Shown here: in pieces, positions 33,501 through 45,872 of the stretch
Layout of the letters: every line of letters starts with the position of its first letter
How positions within the stretch are numbered: position 1 is the stretch's first letter
Notes under the pieces: generated by a model
Seen by the model: the letters and a program-made list of their open reading frames with translations, nothing else
The model's database searches: none
What the model was told of the DNA's origin: nothing
Made by a program: the position numbers and the translations under genes
NCBI GenBank assembly: GCA_001599915.1
Contig: BCIG01000022.1
Location: forward strand, 124,001 to 188,000
Length of the DNA: 64,000 bases
Direction: 5' to 3'
From: Symbiotaphrina buchneri
Taxonomy: Eukaryota; Ascomycota; Symbiotaphrinales; Symbiotaphrinaceae

Positions 33501-35482
33501 CGCTTTGCCGCTTGTTGTGTTCTGATCGCAATTGCGCGGTAGCCAATTCTACGGCCGGAGACAGGATGCTCTGGCTTTTGGCAGCCTCTGTTTTTGCTGG
33601 AGGAGCCAGTACTCCACCGATGACAGAGGTGAACTCCATTGTCAGTTCCTCATTCTCGTCCGCCATTCCGTCTTGATGTTGCTCAAAATGACCTTGTATC
33701 CCTCCAATGGCTTGTGTCAAGTCCATGGTTTCCTCACCGAAAGAAGATTCTTCTCCTGATGACCTGCGCCTGTTGACGCTGCTCCGTCGTCGTCCACTGG
33801 TCGATTTCCGACGCCCGCCGCTGGTTGGCGCGGAAGATTCGGACTGTGCTGGAAGGATTCCGCCCACTGCGCGGGTTATATCCATGCTCATGTCGTCGTT
33901 ACCATCGTCAATCATCTCGTCCTTGCCAGTCCGACCTCTGACACTAGCAGCCTTAAAAGCCGGCGAAAATGGATTCAAATTCTCCTGATCAAGAAGTGCT
34001 GGTGCACCTGCGCTGCTCTTCTGAGCAGTCCATGGCTTGAACGAAGCTGTAACCTCATCGTCTGCCATCTCCATAGTCATGTCGCCGTGTTCGTCGTAGC
34101 CAATACCCCGTGTTCCAGCATGTTGCGAGGCTTGGCGTAGTGCTTCATCGAGTCGGGCGCTAGAACTTGTGCTATCTGAAGTGCTGGACTTCGCGGATGA
34201 GATGGAGCGAGTTGTCGTATCTTCAGCATCCAGGCTCATGGCTGTATCGCCACCATCGTCGTCAGAAGCACTATCGGAGTCTGACGAGGAGCCACTATCA
34301 TCAGCGGTGATCAATGTCTGGTTGCCGCTGTCGTCACTGCCAGCACTTGAACTTCCACTATATGGGCTGGAGGAGAAGTCTTCGGGATTGTTGAAGTTCA
34401 TTGGCGGAATACCGGAGCTGCGGCGACGTCGCTTCTTCTGGTGAAGGTCGCGTTGGTGCGCAGGTGACGCGCCTGGCAGTGGAGATTCTGACTGCACCGG
34501 CGGCGTAGACGGTGGGTCGGAGTTAACTGCTGGAGAATGGCGGCCGGGATGAGGAGATCCGGCGGATAGAGTGGATGCTCGTCGACTGGAATTCGTTGAT
34601 GCAGAAGAGGTGGTCGAATCTTGCAAATACTCGACAACGTCCCAAGTGTGCAGTGTCGCTTCAGGGGCAAATGACACCCGGCGATTCGCTGTACGCTGTC
34701 AGCCACGGTCCGTTACAAAGAAGAACGATGCAAGCCTACCCATCGATTTTCGACGGGCATCACGCCTTTCTAGTATTTCCTTCCTCTCCAGCTCACGCTT
34801 TTCTCTTTCTTCCTTTTCTCTTGCAGCGGCTTGTTGTTCTTCTTCTGTCTTCAGAGCCACCTTGTTTTGCTCCAAGTTGACTTGCGCCGAAATGTTGAAC
34901 GGATCTGGGGACGGGTCTTTAGAGGGCAGCGACATCGCAGATTTAGAGACCATGCCTTCAGGGCCGGACCCTGCCGACAGAGCCCCGCTGCCGGTTCCGG
35001 TCTCGCTCGTAATTGCTTTTCCATCGCTTGAATCGGCCTGCATCACGCTCTGTTTAGGAGCTGACGTGCGCGCCGGAATTTCACGGAGAGGTGAAAGTGG
35101 TATGGAAGGCTTGAGGATGGACTTGACGATAGGGTTCGCGGTAGACTTCGAATCCCGGTCAGTAGGTATTATGGTAAGCTCTATTTTGGTAGCATACCTT
35201 TCTCCTGTTGCCGGATCCATCTTTGAGCGCCTCCAGACCACCAGGCCCCAAGCTCTTGCTGCGTGATTTTCTACCTGGCTTGCCTGGCTGCGAGGTAGCA
35301 TTTTTCGCGGCAGTAATGTCTCCAATAGCAAGAGTTAAGTTCTCTTTATCTACCATTTCTGATCCTTTTTCTGGCGATGGCATATGCGCAATTGATTTCC
35401 TTGAGCGAGGCCGCTTCTGGGTTTGCATGGCTGCGACGCCCGTCGGAGACGGCATCACAACGGTTCGATGACCAACACGCAA
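30508..35482 (-). CDS. SPC7: Kinetochore scaffold Spc7/KNL1
   Basis: The KNL1 subunit of the KMN network, linking microtubules and the spindle checkpoint to the kinetochore. Minus-strand exons are 35482-35198, 35145-34740, 34688-31939, 31885-31264 and 31196-30508 (1583 aa). Splicing creates the PP1-docking motif RVSF in ANRRVSFAPEATLHTW near residue 233; a second conserved block is PIVKSILKPS. Five MELT-like Bub-recruitment repeats follow at about 498-665: MSMDITRAVGG, ETMDLTQAIGG, LTMEFTSVIGG, DMDLTMAVGG and GMDITTAIGG, plus a degenerate MTMEMADDEVTASF earlier. The C-terminal third has the Spc7 domain (FREYISAPPDVKFIMDNQ), a coiled coil at about 1180-1350 and a terminal RWD-like region. An alternative start is Met at 35455. 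Confidence 0.93.
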
Positions 35483-35908
35483 TCGTAGCTGGACGTCTTT
35501 CCTTCAAAATAAGCTGAATATTATCAGAATCAAGTCATAGCTCAATCGAACCTCAGCTTGGACTATCAGGATGCAGAGAACCTTGAGATTCAGAGGAGAG
35601 TAAGGTAGGTGGAGTGGAGGTCTTTGCGCGACACATTCCACTTCGTTTGTTTACATTGGCATTTGGCGCTAGTGCCGTACAGCGCTAGCGGTCGGGGTAG
35701 CTCTGAATGACTCAGTAATTACTTAATCAAGGCTTGGCTCCACTTAGTTTCCAATCCAGCCGACTCAACCTTTAGGGCTCGACCCTTGGTCCATTAGCGA
35801 CCCACAACAATTCTGGCAGAGCCTCCTGTTTCTGATTCGAGAAGTCGACACTGCCTCCGCCAGCCCTTGCACGACTTCACATCTCGGTCCACGACAACAA
35901 CCGCAAAC
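35483..35908. promoter_or_regulatory. Divergent promoter region, SPC7/RPS11
   Basis: 426 bp between divergent start codons. Frames here are short. It should contain the strong ribosomal-protein promoter together with that of SPC7; no single factor site can be named with confidence. Confidence 0.5.
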
Positions 35909-36600
35909 ATGGCGACCGAGTTGACAGTCCAGTCCGAGCGTGCTTTCCAGAAGCAGCCTCATATCTTCCAGAACCAAAAGAACCGGACGGCGAAGAAGGG
36001 TGCTGGAAAGAGATGGTACAAGGATGTTGGTCTTGGTTTCAGGACCCCCAAGACCGCCATTGAGGGTCACTACATCGGTATGATGCCTCTGAAAATCTGT
36101 TGTCGGCGCGTTTGGGTGGAGCGCGGGCGTATAGGGCAGTCTAAATGAAAGGGAAGTTTGGCTAATCGACGTGTGTTTCCAGACAAGAAGTGCCCGTTCA
36201 CGGGTATGGTCTCAATCCGCGGCCGTATCCTGACCGGCACGGTCGTCTCCACAAAGATGCACCGTACTCTCATCATCCGCCGAGAATACCTCCACTTCAT
36301 TCCCAAGTACTCCCGTTACGAGAAGCGACACAAGAACCTTGCGGCCCACGTGTCGCCTGCTTTCCGTGTGGAGGAGGGTGACCAGGTTACCGTTGGACAG
36401 TGCAGACCATTGAGCAAGACTGTATGTGCTACCAAACCAGCTGCGCCCCAGCTCCCAGGAGTGTGCGGTCCCATGGGAGAAAGTGCAGCGTACGGTTGAG
36501 ATATGAGCGGGAGCTGACAGAAGGCTTATAGGTCCGCTTCAACGTGCTCCGCGTCCTTCCGCGCACTGGCAAGGCCGTTAAGTCGTTCCAAAAATTCTAG
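35909..36600 (+). CDS. RPS11: 40S ribosomal protein uS17 (S11)
   Basis: A small-subunit ribosomal protein. Exons 35909-36077, 36183-36421 and 36532-36600 give 158 aa, close to the yeast length. It begins [20 protein letters not shown]; eukaryotic uS17 signatures are [40 protein letters not shown] and [18 protein letters not shown]. It ends [20 protein letters not shown]. The two introns (105 and 110 nt) are longer than the local norm, as is common in ribosomal-protein genes. Confidence 0.98.
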
Positions 36601-36904
36601 ATTGCGCTCCTGACAAGTCCCCTTTTTCTGCAATACTCTTAAACGGTCGCATGATGGGTGTTCGGTTGGCAACATGCGGAAGACATGACGATAAGCATGG
36701 GCTCTGTGGATTGTGGCCAGGTGGATGAGCTCTGGATGTGATGGGCTGATAGTCATGTATATCGAAGAACCGACATCTCATGACAAACAGTACTGGTTCT
36801 ATTGAATATGCGCTCAAGTGTGCTATCCCGTTTTACGGTCTGGAAATTTGCGATGGCCGTCTAGGGAGTGAGATGTTGTTCATCCACTGCAACGGCCCCT
36901 CAGG
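36601..36904. other. Convergent intergenic gap
   Basis: 304 bp between the stops of RPS11 and the phosphoesterase-domain gene. Nothing recognisable. Confidence 0.5.
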
Positions 36905-38558
36905 CTATTCTAGGACGGCCCTCCAGCCTTTACGACCCACATATTCCTCCACGCCTTCATCCTCGAGGAGTTCGTCGGCATTTCTTCCAGTGACCACACT
37001 CCTCTCCCAATCTCTGCCTCTGACATAGAAAGGTTCGAAGCCGAGCAATTCTTCATCCCCTGTCCTAGGGTCGATGATACTACGCCGCAGCCATTTTACG
37101 TTTCCACGCTCATCCTTGCCCTTGACAAATCCACAGCTCTCTCTATCTAACGTGATAAACCACTTCCGTTGGTGTATCGACCCAATGGTATTCGTAGCTC
37201 CGGGATATGCATTCGTGCGCCGAATCTCCGCATCTTCTGCTTCGGCCATCTCCCTAGCCATCGCAGCCAGCGAGTCATCGACCTGGCCTGCCTCTGAATG
37301 CGGTGTTCCCGGTTCAATTTGCGCCTCGTCTGCCGAGGACGTTGTCTCCTGTCTCCGTAATGGGGTGCGAGCAGCACGAGGCTTTCGCCGCCGTTTGGTC
37401 GCCGGTTTTGGAGGTTGTGCCGCTCTGTCTTCTTCCGGCGGGAGACGCATTGATATTGTATAGCCCTTGGGCAGCCTAACGCCATGGAGACGAAGACGCA
37501 TCTTGCGCTGGCACTGGTCAGCGAGGACTCGAGGGCAGGATCAAAGAACTAACCGTTTTGAAGACCTCGACCAGCTTCTCATTCTCACTTTTCCCTCCAG
37601 CAGCTGGATTTGCTGGTTCTTGGCTCAAGGCGTGGTCTGATGTTTCATCATCTGTTTCGGCGGCAACAACCGGGCGGACGGATGGTAATACTTCATATTC
37701 TCCAGTGTCCCAAATAAGCAGAGAACCTGTGTCATGCGAAGCTGATTCTATCAAGTGGTTCTGGAAGAAGAGAGGATATCAGCTGCAGTTACGTCGCAGT
37801 CTCCTCAGGTCTGAAGCTCCGCTCTGACGGAATATACTCGCAATACAATATCGACTAACAAGACAAAATCAAATCCAATGTCCATGAAAGTTAAAAAAGC
37901 AAGAACAATATAGCCTTATTATTTGAACAGGAGAGCATAGTAACATCTATGCAACAGCAGAGAATCTAGGTACGTACCCAGAAATTGTGGACCTGCCGCG
38001 AATGTCAGACTGTCTCTTTGCGGTTCGATCCACCAGGGCTGTCAGGCTTACTCTTGTCTCGGACGCATTCCGGTTTATGCGTTTGGAGTTGGGATCGCCA
38101 GGCAGACCATACCTACATGCATTGACTGTGTCAGTACGAGCCCGATTATCGCAACGCCAGGGACCAGAAGACGCGTACATAATGGCAAACGAGATGGAAC
38201 TGGATTTTGAGAACTGCAAACGGAGGTCATAGTGCACCCCTGCGATTGGGTGGTCATGTTGATGTATGACAAAGTGATGGCCATGGTCGGATTGGTTACG
38301 TCGGTACAGGTCTTGAAACTCTTCTGTGGATAAGTGTGGTACGTCTGGAGGAGGATGACGGGCAACTTTGCTAAATTGGTCGCAAAAGTATGCCAGATGG
38401 TCTCGTATGGACTTCTCACCAGCCTCAATCCTTGCCAAATCGGACTTGCTCCCGTCGCCGTTTGCACCGTTCTCAGCAGCCTGAGGAGTTCCTCCGCGCT
38501 TCCGCTTCCTTGGAGGGGATATGGGGCGGACCAAAGAGCTCAGAGCTCCGTCTTCCAT
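36905..38558 (-). CDS. LigD-type 3'-phosphoesterase (PE) domain protein
   Basis: The N-terminal half resembles the 3'-phosphoesterase module of bacterial DNA ligase D, which trims 3'-phosphate or ribonucleoside ends during DNA repair. Minus-strand exons are 38558-38179, 38112-38052, a 15-nt microexon 37992-37978, 37760-37554 and 37501-36905 (419 aa). The PE signature HHFVIHQHDHPIAGVHYDLR has the expected His/Asp/His/Arg ligands. Splicing produces SFAIMYGLPGDPNSKR, then NASETRVHNFWNHLIESASH, with HDTGSLLIWDTGEYEV completing the fold. The microexon encodes exactly VHNFW. The C-terminal part has basic (KRRRKPRAARTPLRRQ) and acidic low-complexity stretches and no ligase or polymerase domain. An N-terminal PPRKRKRG is a plausible nuclear signal. 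A stand-alone repair or RNA-end processing role is inference. Confidence 0.87.
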
Positions 38559-39534
38559 GGCGGGATAGGGCCGATAGACTCTTGAGGGGATATGGCCCTT
38601 TCCAATAATGTTGCTGCTGCTGCTCTGCCCGGGCTAGTTGCCTTATCTGATACTGGAAGCATCATTAAACGGAGCAATGCCGGACGCCTTGTCCTTGACT
38701 GGCGAACTGCATGTTTCAAGGCACTGAAGGCATAGATCGCGGACGAAACCTCCCTTGTGTGATATGATTGAATATTACATCTTTGCCTAGGCCAAACAAC
38801 TTCACCATTGCTTGTAGGATAACATCTCTCTTCTCTCCTGGTGTGAATCAGGATCTCGACCGATTGGCCAGTGAAACGTTTTGGTCGAGGGCAAACGTCC
38901 CCAAGCTTCGTCTAGCCAACCTGATATGGCTAGGTAGGCTTTGGATCTGGGATTGTTGGTAGCGCCGTCCACAGAAGCGCGTTGATTGGCTGATGAGGTG
39001 GTCCTGGGACCAAGAGCGTGTCACACACAGAGCCGTTGCTGAGCTCCAGAGAAAGAGGGCGAGGAGGTGAAGTTGAAGAAGGTTGAGCGGAGAGCGTAGT
39101 ACGAAGCGTAGTTGTACTGTACTCACCACTATTTTGTACTCCGTAGATACGGCACAAGCTCATCTCCACCGCCAATTGCTTCTTCCTGCCTCCCCGTCAA
39201 TCCCGCCTATCAATTCTCCCTTAAACATTCCGCTTTCCCCTCCTTCTACTCAAGCTCTCGGTTCCTTCGGCCTTGTCTCCTTCAACCATCGTCCGTCCAC
39301 AACTAGCCAATCACACGCCGGCTATCCGTTGCGAGACACCGCGTTTCGTGCCCAATTTAGCCTGCTCACTCCTCAGACGAAAGCCTAGGGCTCTCCTCAA
39401 ATGCTGACGATAGAGGTCAACTACACCATAAATTGGACGTCTTAGCCCTGGCGAGCTGTCCGCTCCTCGGTTGAAAGCTCAATTGTCACCACTCCCTACC
39501 GCATCCGGGCCAAAAGGGGATTCAGGCAGCCAAG
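38559..39534. promoter_or_regulatory. Divergent region, PE protein/CAC2
   Basis: 976 bp between divergent starts. It holds tactccgta at 39137-39145 and C/T-rich leader sequence at 39180-39330. Small frames on both strands lack any domain. Confidence 0.5.
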
Positions 39535-41836
39535 ATGAAGGCCGCTCCTCTCATCATACAATGGCACAATGAGAATGCTCCCATATATTCAGCTTCTTTC
39601 GAACAACATGGCAAGGGCCGCCTGGCTACGGCCGGAGGAGACAACAATGTGCGGGTGAGTATCTAGACAGTGCGTCGAGGCTAAGCTGAGCTGACGACAT
39701 GATAGCTATGGAGGGTGGAACCCAATGGGGAGGAGCGGAAAGTAAGCTACCTTACAACGCTGGTCAAACATACTCAAGCGGTCAATGTCGTCCGATTCTG
39801 CCCAAGAGGTGAGCGGTAGCCGTCCACAGAGGCCACAGTGCATGCTAATGAACAATACAGGAGAGATGCTTGCCTCTGCCGGGGATGACGGCAACGTCCT
39901 TCTATGGGTGCCCTCCGAATTTCAGGTGAACAATCCCACATTCGGCGAAGAGGGGCTAGAAGACAAAGAGACCTGGCGAGTCAAACACATGTGCCGGTCA
40001 TTCGGAACCGAAATCTATGACCTGGCTTGGTCTCCTGACGGTGTCTTCTTCATTACCGGGAGCATGGACAATATTGCAAGGATATACAATGCGCAGACTG
40101 GTACGTGATCTTGAAAGCATATAGACCGTACCGTTGTAACTTTCTCAGGCCAAACTGTCCGTCAAATTGCGGAGCACAACCACTACGTACAAGGTGTAGC
40201 TTGGGATCCTCTCAATGAGTTCGTCGCTACGCAGTCCTCCGATCGATCAGTCCACATTTACAGCTTGAAAACCAAGGATGGCCAGTTCTCCCTGGCTCCT
40301 CACAACAAGATAGCGAAAATGGACATTCCTACAAGGCGAGTATCATCAAACAGCCCTGCTCCGCCGGAGCTTGGCCCTCGTGCTTCCTTCGTTTCGGAGT
40401 CTTCCTCGATGTCTATCGCCTCTCCCGCGCCCTCGACTCCGGGGACACCAAGCTCACTACTCCCCATGAACCCTCCACCAGTATCACACAGTCGCCGTTC
40501 CTCCTTTGGTTCGTCTCCTTCAATCCGCAGATCTGTCTCGCCGGGCCCCTCTCTTCCTTTACCAGCCGTTCGGCCCATGGAATCATCACCTGGGCTCCAT
40601 AGTGCCTTTATATTTCGCAACACAAACATATACGCCAATGAAACATTCACTTCGTTCTTCAGGCGTCTCACATTCTCCCCTGACGGCAGCTTGCTCTTCA
40701 CACCAGCCGGGCAGTACAAGACTACAAATCATGGACAGGCCGAAGGGGGCAAAAATACTGATGAAGTTATCAACACCGTTTACATATATACAAGAGCTGG
40801 ATTCAACAAACCTCCAATTGCTCATCTTCCTGGCCATAAGAAACCATCAATAGCTGTCCGCTGTTCTCCTGTTTTCTACACAATCCGGCAGGCTTCGAAG
40901 CCAACAAAACACATCACGCTTGATACCTCTTCCGGGGACGGCGATATCGCACCACTACCTGAATCCATAGTGTCCGGGGATCTCTCTGCGGTTGACTCCG
41001 GTGAGACTGCTGCAGTGAAGGAGACCGAGTCGCCAGCTCCAACATCCACACCGAAACCGTCGGATACTGAAACATCGTCTTCCACAAGTGGCCCTCCGCC
41101 AGCATTTAGTCTTCCATACCGACTTGTCTATGCAGTTGCAACGCAGGACGCCGTCCTTGTGTACGATACACAGCAGCAGACGCCTCTATGCGTCGTTAGC
41201 AACCTCCATTTTGCAACATTCACGGATCTCACCTGGTCCGCTGACGGACTCACACTCATTATGAGCTCTTCTGATGGTTTCTGCTCTACCTTGAGTTTTA
41301 CGCCGGGCGAGCTCGGAGAGGTCTACTCCGGTCACATCCCAACGTACCATCACCCTACTGCTCTGAGCTTGAGCTCGGCAAGCACATCGGCCCAGCCTAC
41401 ACCTGTCCCCACCCCAACAACAGCAACAGCTCCGGCGAGCTCGAAACCTTCTACTGCGCCTGTGGCAGCTTCTCCTGCTACGGCACCTGCGCCGGTGGTG
41501 CGCCCAGCGAGTCCCACACGCTCCAACTCCACATCCTCTGTTGCCACAATATCTTCGCTTGCTCAGCCTTCATCGAGTGTCATAAGCAATCCAACCCCGA
41601 CCTTGGGTAATGTGCCGAGCTTAGCGGCCGCAAACTCGGGCGCCGTTGCCGGGGTGCCCCTGACCACCCCTCCGCAAACCCCCATGTCAACGACACAAAC
41701 TCACAGCACAACGAGCTCTGTGAGCGGCATGGGTGCGCTGGGCAAACGAGACACGAGTGAGTCGGAGATGGAGGAAAACAAGGAACCTAAGAAAAGAAGG
41801 ATAGCACCGACACTGATCAGCACGGACCCAAAATGA
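39535..41836 (+). CDS. CAC2: Chromatin assembly factor 1 subunit B (Cac2/p60), WD40
   Basis: The middle subunit of CAF-1, which deposits H3-H4 on newly replicated or repaired DNA. Exons 39535-39654, 39706-39808, 39861-40100 and 40149-41836 give 716 aa. It starts MKAAPLIIQWHNENAPIYSA, the family N-terminus. WD repeats include GRLATAGGDNNVRLWRVEPN, MLASAGDDGNVLLWVP, FFITGSMDNIARIYNAQTG and FVATQSSDRSVHIYSLK. An insertion rich in Ser/Pro (about residues 225-305) interrupts the propeller, and the repeats resume near TFTSFFRRLTFSPDGSLL. The last ~200 residues are low-complexity Ser/Thr/Pro/Ala ending in a basic KEPKKRRIAP nuclear signal. Confidence 0.95.
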
Positions 41837-42391
41837 TCAACATCTTGCATATCGAAACTTGGGCGATGGGCTGGCTTTCTACGTTAATGGATTACGGGCG
41901 CTGGGTCTACTAAGGGTAAGGAGTCTGAATCGGTTGGCATTATTGCCGGGCTGGACATTGTGTTTTCTTTTATGCGCCTAGCTTAGTTTTGAGACGTTTT
42001 TGCATGCAATAGCAAGTGAGCATAGGACCTCCAGGGAAATAAATATCGAAATCTCGAATTCCTCAACAACAGCGTAATTAGTTTGTCCCATCGCGGGCTA
42101 ATGTATGGGGTGTAGCAGCGCGATACGCCCACAATCTGGGTACAAGAAGATGCGAGAGAAATGCTGTGACCCAACGTAGCGAGCCGTCCCAAGACCCTCG
42201 CAGAGACGAGCAAGAGAATGGTAAAAATATGTACAACATGCAACCCTTAACCTAGCAGCCCAAGCGGAGCCAGACTCTTGATTTGCACGTCAGACTGAAT
42301 GGAAAGCCTCTATGGCTCCCGTCTTATCCCATACAATATAGTTTGCATGTCGCTGGAGATGTCTCACCCCTTTTAATCCGACTCATTAATC
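41837..42391. other. Convergent intergenic gap
   Basis: 555 bp between the stops of CAC2 and the ABCG transporter gene. No gene or repeat is visible. Confidence 0.5.
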
Positions 42392-45300
42392 TTACCGCTT
42401 CTCCACGAGAAGCACGTGCATAACAGCATATGCCAAGACGATAAAAATCCCAGAGAAGATGGCCAGGCCGATGACGTCGTCCCACAGGGCCAAGACGTCG
42501 AAGCCGAAGGAGCTGAGGATCGAAGCACCCGGAACTTCGATATCGAGTCCGTATCTGCGTCGAACTTATGAGCAAGGAACATCTAAGCAGAAGGGAAGTG
42601 GAAAGGGGGGCGCCTTACTTGTGATCGACCAGTGTCAAGTACTTCACCTCGTTGACGATGAGGGCTTCGAAGCCGTAGTGGAAGATGGAAAGCTGCAAAG
42701 CCATGTTAGCCGGAACGAACTATTGAGGAGTCAAGAGGGGCAAAATATACCGTTTGGAGCCAAAGTGCAGCCTTAGGGATGGCATCGTGGTTCAGAAGCA
42801 GACCGGCGAAGAGCAAGCTGAACAGCATGACCAAGCTTCCGATCAAGTTCGCCACCCCGCCGTCGCGGAACACGATGCCGATAAATAAGCAAATGGCCGC
42901 CGCAGCGAGGTTGAACAGGACCAGGATCAAGATGAACTTGAAGAACTCGGGCCAGGTAGGGACCAAGCCCACCATGGGATAGATGATCGCACCCATGATG
43001 ATGGGCGGGATAAGGCGGAGAGGCACAATGTCAAAAATGACCTTGGCGATGAAGTATGTGATGGGCGAGTAATATCCATTGGCGCGCTCGCGGACGAAGA
43101 TCAGACGTTCGGAGCTGAAGACCGTCAATGAGGTCAGGGTGCTGAATCCGAAGAGCGCAAGGACGAAGAAGAACAGCCCGAGCCGATTCTGGAAACCCTT
43201 GATGTCGTCGGTAAGCCCGTAAAATAGGAAGCCGGACAAGACAGCCAAAAGGATTGCGATGGCATAGTGTGTAAGCATCAGCATAGGGTTGCGGTACAGG
43301 TTCATCCACGTCCTCTTCGAAAGGATGACGAATTGGCCACCAAGACCAAGGCGCTTGTATCCTTTCATTGTTCCGGCTGTCAACGAACCCTCGGTCGGCG
43401 TATTGCCATTCGCAGAACCGTTCGCAGCCCGGGCATTGGAGATTGCTGACTGGATCTCGTCGTGGATGGAGCCAGCAACATCAGATGTAGAATAGCAATT
43501 CACGAGGTGATCCAAACCAGACTCTGCATTGGCTGACGGCGGTAGTTGGTGTGGGTCATCGAGTGGTTGAGCAGGGACAAAGCCCGGTTTTCTCGAAAGT
43601 CTCAGCCATTGCTGCGTGCTCGCAGAATTGTCATCCAGTGGTGGTGGTTGATCATCATCATCTGTGCGAGAAGTCGCTGACGATTCCAGACCGCTCTTCT
43701 TCCGCGTGAACAGTTGCCTGTCTTGTTTCTGCTTGATGGAGTCTCTCCGTTTATTTTTCGGCCTGAGAAGAGAATCAGACGGACTCCCTACAGCGCTCTC
43801 GTTGACACTGGCGTTAGATGCGCTAGCTATGGATTTGATAGCTCTGACGCTGCTAGATCTTGTTGCAGTATCTTCCCCATCAACTCCAGACGTGGGATCC
43901 TCATCCGTGAAAGGAGCTGCACTATCATTGAGATGGACAGTGAGGTCCACCAGGTAGTCGGCAATATTGAACCCTGGAGGGCAGGAATAGCCAAGATGGT
44001 CAAAGTATGGTTGACAACTTTCAAAAGGACCGGAATAGACCGTCTTGCCTTGTGCAAGTAGGATAAGTTGATCAAATAGGGCAACAATGTTTGACCGCGG
44101 TTGATGAATGGTAAAAATGACCGTCCGCTGGTAGACTCGCGCCAGAGTCACCAAGCATTCAACGACATTGAACGCATTGTATGCATCGAGGCCACTTGTG
44201 GGTTCATCCAAGAACAGAATGCTGGGGCTTGTAACCAGCTCGCAGGCAATCCCTACCCGACGCTTTTCACCTCCAGATATCCCGCGGCCTCTACCTTCTT
44301 CCGATCCAATCAGCTGATCTTTAATTGTGAAAATCCCCAACTGCTTCTCCACTTGATATACCCTTTGCTCTTTGGCCGAATGGCTCATATCTTTCGGTAA
44401 CCTAAGTAGTGCACTATTCATGATTGTCTCGTGGACAGTCAAGGTCGGGAACATGGCATCTTCCTGGTCGACGAATCCTATAACGCTGCGATATTCACTG
44501 TCCAATACCTTTTCTCCATTAACGTAGAAGTCACCATTCACTGTGCCGCGCTTATTCTTCTTAGCTAGGATATCCAGAAAGGTGGTCTTTCCTGCACCAG
44601 AGGCTCCCATGATAGCCATAATTTGGCCGGGATGAGCAACGCCATGAATATCGGAAAGAATCGTTCTCCCGTTGAGCATGTAAGATACGTTCTCGAAGTA
44701 TAGTGATGCCGGTTTGTGGTCCGCCATGAGTTTGGAGCTCTCGTCATCCGAGTCGTCCGAGAGATGGATCGCACCATATTTCCTTAGAGCGGCTCTTCTA
44801 GAGATGTACCAGCCAATGAGGACCAGAGCAACGACAAACAATGCACATCCAGCGATGACACTAGCGATCAGCGGAGTGTTGATACGTTTCACGGGCCGTT
44901 GGTAACCAGGAACATCCGTCTTGTACAGACATTCTCCAGAGTTACAGGTGAGCGTGATGCTCTCGTCCCCGAAAACGCTCTTTATCAAGTCATCCATTGC
45001 GGGTTCTTTGAATTTGCAGCCATCAGCTCGACTGCCGCCCTCGGTAGATAGGCAGGAAAAGGAGGCAGGGCCTTTGATTTCTTCGGTCAGAAAGTCGCCA
45101 ATGTCGATGGAACCCTCCTCGCCGCAAAGCATTCTACCCGGTACGCACTGGCACTTGATATTCTCGCAGGAGTATCTTGTGCTGTTGCTGTCATATTCGC
45201 TCTGGCCAGTCCATGCGCAGTCGTCTAGGGCGCAATAAAATGATTCTTTCTGGTCGACCCAGACTGTCCACATGTCAGGTCATTGATGGCATATACGGCC

Positions 45301-45872
45301 CGTGTCTGCTAGTACTCACATTGAAAATTACACTCTTTATGTTCGTCGTTGCAAGAAAAGGTCACCTGGGGCTTCTGATCTTTTAGTTGATCCAAGATCT
45401 TCCTGTTCGTCACATCGCAGACTTGATAATTCTCGTTGACGACCAATCCTTGCTTGTAACATACGCCGCCCGCGCCCTCGGGCATCAGCGCATCGCAGGC
45501 TTGATCGGTCTTGCACACGTTGCAGTTGATGCCTTCCCACCCTTCCTTGCAGTCGCAGTATTGCTCTGTCCTTGGCGCCCGTTGCTTGCCATCGGCCAGG
45601 GAGCCACAGAGAGGCTGTGCGCAGTCGTCACCGCCAAAGCCGGGCGGACATGAGCACTTTCCGTTATACTCGTTACATGAGCCGAATTGAGCGCACTGAA
45701 AGGCGGGAAGCATGCAGTTGAAACATGGCGGGCAGTCGGCGGGTCGGTCATCCTGGATCGCAAAGCTAGCCTGCAGGAGTTGAGTGCTTGAATAATTTTG
45801 ATAAGCTTGGGCAGGCCATGATAGTAATATCGAAAGCGCGCATAGAGGTATTATCGGTCGCGGGAGGACCAT
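42392..45872 (-). CDS. ADP1: ABCG-family ABC transporter with EGF-like luminal domain (Adp1-like)
   Basis: A half-size White/ABCG-type transporter resembling yeast Adp1; its substrate is unknown. Minus-strand exons are 45872-45320, 45263-42751, 42692-42619 and 42554-42392 (1100 aa). A signal peptide ([16 protein letters not shown]) leads into Cys-rich EGF-like repeats ([19 protein letters not shown]). A membrane segment near residues 330-350 ([20 protein letters not shown]) precedes the nucleotide-binding domain. That domain has Walker [13 protein letters not shown], signature [12 protein letters not shown] and Walker [13 protein letters not shown]. After a Ser-rich linker, six C-terminal membrane segments follow, including [20 protein letters not shown] and the last in exon 4 ([20 protein letters not shown]). 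Splicing gives [20 protein letters not shown] and [14 protein letters not shown]. Confidence 0.95.
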
